Positions 58,852-64,000 of a stretch of DNA of 64,000 nucleotides are shown here, piece after piece. A model generated the notes under the pieces. The model had not been told where the DNA came from. It worked only from the letters and a program-made list of their open reading frames with translations, and made no database searches. The translations under genes were made by a program, and so were the position numbers. Position 1 is the stretch's first letter, and every line of letters starts with the position of its first letter. This DNA comes from Torreya grandis (lineage: Eukaryota > Streptophyta > Pinopsida > Cupressales > Taxaceae), in the NCBI GenBank assembly GCA_037957365.1, contig JARHVA010008417.1:186001-250000 (forward strand). The letters are read 5' to 3'.

Positions 58852-59804
58852 AGTTTCCAAATCCAACATCTCAATTTTGTTTGGATTTTTTTTTAGATTA
58901 GAGTAGATTAGTTTTTATTATTGCTTTAGTTTAGTTTTATTTTCAGTCGATTAGTTTAGTAAATAAGGTCATCATGACCGTTCATCTACTTCACAAAATT
59001 TTCATAGTTGATAGTTGTTCACACTTATGGATATTTATGGGTTGTTCATGAAGTATGAAACTTGAAATCAAGGTATGTGTCATAATTTAAATTCATATTT
59101 TATTTGAATGGAATAAGCTTATTAGATCATTGAAATTTGCTTTGATATTCTAATACAAATTTTAGAAAGATTTTTCATTTTGAAAGATTAATCGCACATT
59201 AACATGTTAAAAATTAGATGAGAAATGATAAACATTGAGATGGATGCACACTTGCAGGGACATATTGATAAAAATAAATTTTTTATTACCTACACCAAGC
59301 CAAGGGTGATTTCTAATTTTTTTTCTATTTGTGCTTCAAAAAAAAAAAAGAAAAAAGAAAAAAAAAGATCAAAATCATAAATTTATGGAAGAAAGGTGAT
59401 TCGAGTAAACTCTATCGGGGGTATGGATGCCTAGATGAAAAAAAATCAATGCTTAGAGTGAAATTAGAGGTATCTTTGTTGGGGATATGAACATCTGATT
59501 GGTAGTAGAATAATACCCATGCTTCCCTTATTATTGTTATAAAATAAATGAATCAAAATAAAACCTATAGTGTTGATCCAAATCTCTGTCAAAACTCTCA
59601 TAATAAGGGGAAAGAATCTTTAAAAAATCACACATAATCTAAAATTTGAGAAGGGTTAGTATGTTTCATGATTATGTTTAAGCTTCTTTCTATTCTCTAT
59701 TTTGATTATTTCTTTTTTATAAATTTTATATTTTTTTATGACAATTAAACCAAAAATTCTAAGTTCTCAAATACTCAAGAGTATTTCCCCATTGAGTCTC
59801 CATT

Positions 59805-61438
59805 TTTTGTGTACCAATATGCCCAATATTTAAAAAGCTTAGGATCTTAATATTTTAGCTAAAATTGTTTTCACATGCTAATACATTGCTAGCTATATAT
59901 TTATTTTAATTTAATTCAAATTTAAAAACAATTTTAATATGTTTTTAAACATGTTGTAGTGCAATAGAATGTCAAATACAAAAAAAGAGATGATGAATAC
60001 ATCAAAATAATGTTCATTGTTGAATAGAGAGATTGATTTTGCTTGAAGAAAAAAATTGTGCATGTACTATTTTTCAGAAATGGTTGATCAACACATTTTG
60101 GTGCACTCTTTCAGAGTTCAAATCAAATTGGATTGAGCTTAAAAAATTCATTAAGCCAAATGTCATAGGAACACAATGGTTTAATATTTTCAATCACATG
60201 AGTTTACAAAAACTATATATGACCACATGAAATTGCCCTACCAGGCAAATTTGATAGTTTTCATACTTAGCCAATTTTCAGTCACAATTGTCAAATTAGG
60301 CTGTCAACACTATTTCATGATAAATTTAGTACAATCAAATCAAATTTTATAAGGATAAGATTTTGCATACAAAAATATAAATATAATGAGAACACATTGG
60401 TTTAATATTCACAGTAAAATGATTTTTCAATCAAAAGTTATGGCCATAGTAAATCACCTTATTAGGTAGATTTGACAGTTTTCATACTTAACCAATTTTT
60501 AGTCATAGTTGTCAAAACAGGTTGTCAACTATGCATTAGTTGTTGTTGTCCTCTTAGATTTTTTATTAATAAATTGTATTGAACTCATTATTTTGAGAGG
60601 AGAATTTTGGCTATTTAGATTAATAGAAAATTCAGAGAAGTTCTGCTTGACTTGATCTTTATGTGAAAATATTGATTCTTCTCCAATTCTGTGTAATGAA
60701 AGTTTTATTTTCTTAATTTTTTTAATTCAATAATTCAATGTGTGAAATAGCTATAAACAATTCTTTTTTTTTTCATTGATATAAGTTGATTTAAGATTTG
60801 AAACAACTATTAGATAATTAGCAAGTATTATTGATTGTATGCAATTAGATTAACTATTTCAACTTTCTGAGTGTGTATAAGTGTTTCTATGATATAGTTT
60901 CTATGTATGTGAAATAGCTATCTTAAATACCTCTTTGATCCAAGTTATCATCTTTTGACCAAGGGTGTGCAATATCTATCCTAAAAAAAATCAACCTTTA
61001 ATTGGGATCTTTGAATTTCTTATATCTTATTCCCTCAGACTACTTAACTATTTTTGTTTGTGTGTGTGCAAAAGCTACTAGTAGTAATCATTGTTTTTAA
61101 AAACACTTATCCACAAAGAAACTATCCCTGAAAGTAATCCCTTGAAACCTTAGAGCCTCCCTTTTTTTCCCTACCATTTGCTCTTTTTTGTGTTTTTAAT
61201 GATATATTATTATTTTAATATAACATCACTATAAATATATGTCCTTAGATGTTAATTTAATCACTTGAGTAAATTTTCATTGATGAAATGCAGGTCACAT
61301 GCAACTATTTTATCATTTAGCTAATCTAAAACCGCATACCTGCAACTCGAGTCCTAGAGTGGAGTGCATCTCCATTGAGATCCTAAAACATTAGAGGTTA
61401 CCTCATTGTCTATGACGTGCATAAAAATTGCATAAACA
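59805..61438 (+). repeat. 3' LTR of Ty3/gypsy element
   Basis: About 1.63 kb. Collinear with the 5' LTR except for one internal deletion. Confidence 0.82.
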
Positions 61439-61960
61439 TAATTCAACAAGAAATATAAGACTTGATGTGTCATTCCATGTTTGTGTGCATGTGAAGCCAT
61501 TATAAGTGCAACTATAGTGTGGTTAGAGTCTTTATCATGCCAAAGTGTCCTGAAGTCTTGGCATAATGCACCTCTCAGATGAGTCATTGGCAAAATGTGA
61601 CATTACAAACATAGAGGTGTCTAAGCTTTTAAAGAATCTTTTCAGATAAATAAAAATTCTAAACTTGTTTACCTTTCACTAGGATGGTGTAAGTTGTTAT
61701 GAAGTCCTTGCCAATTGAGTCGAGAGATATAAGTATGTGAAGTTGTGGCCACACATGTCTAACACTATGATGAGTGCATGAACTAGTGGTTGGATAAGGT
61801 AATTTGATACCTTGGTATCCTTCCCTTTCTTGTGCTTGATGAAGAGGTTAATTTGATACATTAAGTCATCTATTTCATGTATTGTGTATTCTCTAGCTTG
61901 TTCTATGTGTAGACACTTAGTTTTGGACACTTTCATGCCTAAATTGGGATTCAACTCAAT
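61439..61960 (-). pseudogene. Ty3/gypsy RNase H end and integrase HHCC remnant
   Basis: Minus strand: INLFIKHKKGKDTKVSNYLI (~61,850) resembles the RNase H end motif FVIKHKKGKxNxVADAL. SGHFGMIKTLTTL (~61,540) and the following His/Cys-poor stretch are the integrase N-terminal region, which joins at 61,439 to 55,835. Homology to pol stops near 61,960, so RT is missing or lies beyond another breakpoint. Confidence 0.65.
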
Positions 61961-62539
61961 TTATAGAAAATGATAGATTTTATACCTATAAATCACCTGA
62001 GTTACCCAAATTTTTTCGTGTAAGGGATTTAATTGCCTAGAAATGTGATGAGGTTAGCTTATTTGGCATGTTACCCTATATGCACCACTAACATAGTTCA
62101 TTTCTAACCCTAGTCAAGTTATGACCTAGTAATTTGATACTTTTAGCCTATCAAGCTATGGATTATTAACATTTAAAACAATTGCCAAAAGACAAAAAAA
62201 CACTAAGCAAGATTAATTACATTTCAAATCTTAATTAACTTGCCTAAAAAAAAAATTCAAATCAAATTAATGAATTTTATGTACCAAAAAAGGATGTTTT
62301 ATGCAAATATGAAATAAAAAGGTCAAAGGAGCTAATAAAGTGATTTATTATTTATTAAATATTCCAAAAATATGAGTCACAACCTCATAAATATTTAAAG
62401 TGAGTTGTCATGCCTTACAAATATTTAAAACTAAAGTTAGTATCTCATGAGTGATTTAACCCAACCTAAGTTTAAACTAACTCAACTTAGGTTAATTTAG
62501 ACTCAACTAAAGTTATAATTTAACCTAACCTCCATAGGG
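61961..62539. other. Unassigned AT-rich sequence
   Basis: Contains diverged 'taaccTAAGTTtaaactaac'-like repeats near 62,455-62,530. It is possibly the U3 of the LTR that ends at 62,986. Confidence 0.4.
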
Positions 62540-62986
62540 TTAAAATTATTTCTTTGAGATATAAATATTAGTGTCCACACCATATGCCAAAAAGATTTTG
62601 TGTGTAAGGTTATTCTATAGGAAAACTTGCTTGAAGTCTTTGCGAGTAGTGTTATAATTACCTATTTATGACAATATTCACACCAAGCCACAAGTGACTA
62701 TTAGAGAGATGCTACCACCATGGAAGAACATTTATAAAAGACTTAAATCATCATAGGCTAAGGAAAATAATCTTTATGCCAATAAGTAAGCATTAAATTT
62801 GATAAAGGAGATAAAAAATTATATTGTCTTTATCTTTATTTTGTGATCTTGCTTATTATGTTATGTTCTCCCTAGTTCTTAGGTAAGAGTGTTTGGTCCT
62901 TGTGTATTATTATGTTTCATTTTTATCATTTGGACTAATAAGGAACTAATCTACATATTCTTTACTCTTCGAACACCTAAGTTACA
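62540..62986 (+). repeat. End of a further LTR (left edge unknown)
   Basis: A TATAAATA box at about 62,561-62,568 and an LTR-like ACA end at 62,986 directly precede a primer-binding-site-like string. Only one LTR is in the window. Confidence 0.35.
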
Positions 62987-62989
62987 TAA

Positions 62990-63007
62990 TGGCACACCCA
63001 GTGGGAC
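62990..63007 (+). other. Probable primer-binding site
   Basis: TGGCACACCCAGTGGGAC, three bases after the LTR end; closely related to the site at 24,168. Confidence 0.45.
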
Positions 63008-64000
63008 CATGCATCCCATATGGCCAAGGAGATTGATATGTAAGATTTATTTTTTATAATAAATGAATTTAATTCTTCAAGTTTAGAGTTTTAGTTTTGA
63101 AATTCACATATTTTTTTAACAAGCTTGTATGGATATATGAATATTGTATTAAATCATCGATGATTACAAGAAACAACAATGATATCTATAGTAATTGATG
63201 ATGATTTTTGCATCAAAATAGAGCAAGGTGGGAACATAAATTTTGTGTGTGTTTAATGATCTATTTAATACCATTTTTAACCCTTTTTTGTAGAGTAGTG
63301 ATAAAGTTGAGTTTGAAATATGTTTATCAAACATTTTTATTTTGAAACTAATGCTGGAGCATCAAGAAAAACATTATTCATCCAATCATGAGTAAATTAT
63401 TTAGGTGATGTGTAAGTGTCTTTGGTTTCATATCATCCTTTAGAAGGCATTTGAGTCTTTAGAAGAGTCTATAAGTGTCCTTAGGTATCCCTTTGGCATT
63501 ATCCCACCAAAATGGGCATTTTGAAAATATGAATTAAGTTCTTAGCTTAGGGAGGTGTTTTGTGGTGTTTGGTGAAATCTAATGTTTGATGTAGATTATC
63601 TAGGTCATAAGATGTCTTAAGAGAGTCCAAAGGTGGTCAAATGTGTATAAAAATGAGAATAAAATATAATTTCATTAGGCAAGTAATTTGTAACTACCTT
63701 TCATACATGTAACTAATAGGAAAATAGAAAAGAATGCAAGAAAAAGAGGAATGGTATGGGTCTTAGGAGTCAAATAAACTAGAGGTAGGTAGAAGATTGG
63801 TGGGATTCAGTTAGAGGTTAGAAGAGGCATAGGTATGGAGGAGACTAAGAAATGATATCAAGAACTCTGTATTTCTATCCTTAAGGACTGAGTTGCTAAT
63901 GTAAAGGAGTAGAATCAATGAAAGTTGAATGATTGAAGTGATGAATCTATATATTTGTATTGATATTATTTTATGGATGAAATTTTATGTGTTTAAAGTC
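63008..64000. other. Start of an LTR-element interior, no ORF
   Basis: No Gag or other domain is readable before the window ends. Confidence 0.4.

Larger units (their letters stand above)
55836..61438 (+). mobile_element. Ty3/gypsy LTR retrotransposon with mostly deleted interior
   Basis: LTRs 55,836-57,915 and 59,805-61,438 share start (TGTTGTGTACC / TTTTGTGTACC), body and end (CATCAACA / CATAAACA). TSD TAATT at 55,831-55,835 and 61,439-61,443. The insertion splits the integrase frame of the minus-strand element, which rejoins across it. The 1.9-kb interior keeps only a Gag piece and a short pre-RT piece. The right LTR lacks about 450 bp present in the left (break near 60,530). Confidence 0.88.

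Overview
The window looks like nuclear DNA of a large, repeat-dominated plant genome, most likely a conifer or other gymnosperm. It is AT-rich, dense in LTR retrotransposons nested inside one another, and almost gene-free. Two copies of a Penelope-like element (PLE) with a GIY-YIG endonuclease are the best taxonomic hint, because the only well-known plant PLEs of this kind are the conifer 'Dryad' elements. No complete host gene, tRNA, rRNA or CRISPR array was found. All alignments were made by eye, so boundaries are approximate unless target-site duplications (TSDs) fix them.

Layout. 1-13,195: copy 1 of an ~8 kb collinear repeat, interrupted by two SINE-like insertions and by a young Ty1/copia element (1,911-6,548, TSD ATTTA) that carries only gag-protease and has striking GACGTC palindrome arrays. 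13,196-31,022: a nest. A decayed Ty3/gypsy gag on the plus strand abuts a decayed Ty3/gypsy pol on the minus strand. That minus-strand element is split by a long-LTR non-autonomous element (16,530-28,478), which is itself split by a chromodomain Ty3/gypsy element (18,359-23,763, TSD TGGAT). The gag-pol reading of the oldest element rejoins across the insertion (28,479 to 16,529). 31,023-36,619: probable LTR of another element, into which a head-to-head PLE pair (31,067-33,658) inserted with a 14-bp flanking duplication. 36,620-38,057: retroelement-like remainder with an acidic ORF of unknown function.

38,058-38,770 holds the only host-gene signal: the 5' half of a PCS1-like aspartyl protease, frameshifted and cut before its second catalytic lobe. 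39,205-50,165: copy 2 of the ~8 kb repeat, preceded by a 600-bp tandem duplication and interrupted by a 178-bp insertion with an 18-bp TSD and by a 1.6-kb hAT-like foldback element. 52,985-53,855 is a third, partial copy, cut by a minus-strand Ty3/gypsy element (53,856 to ~61,960), whose integrase is in turn split by another Ty3/gypsy element (55,836-61,438, TSD TAATT). The last kilobase begins a further LTR element (LTR end near 62,986, primer-binding site at 62,990).

The most interesting points are the inverted PLE pair with its possible relic hammerhead ribozyme, the palindrome arrays of the copia LTR, the 564-codon frame broken by 15 nonsense codons with no frameshift, the hAT-like foldback element, and the use of the two diverged 8-kb copies as natural filled-site/empty-site pairs.
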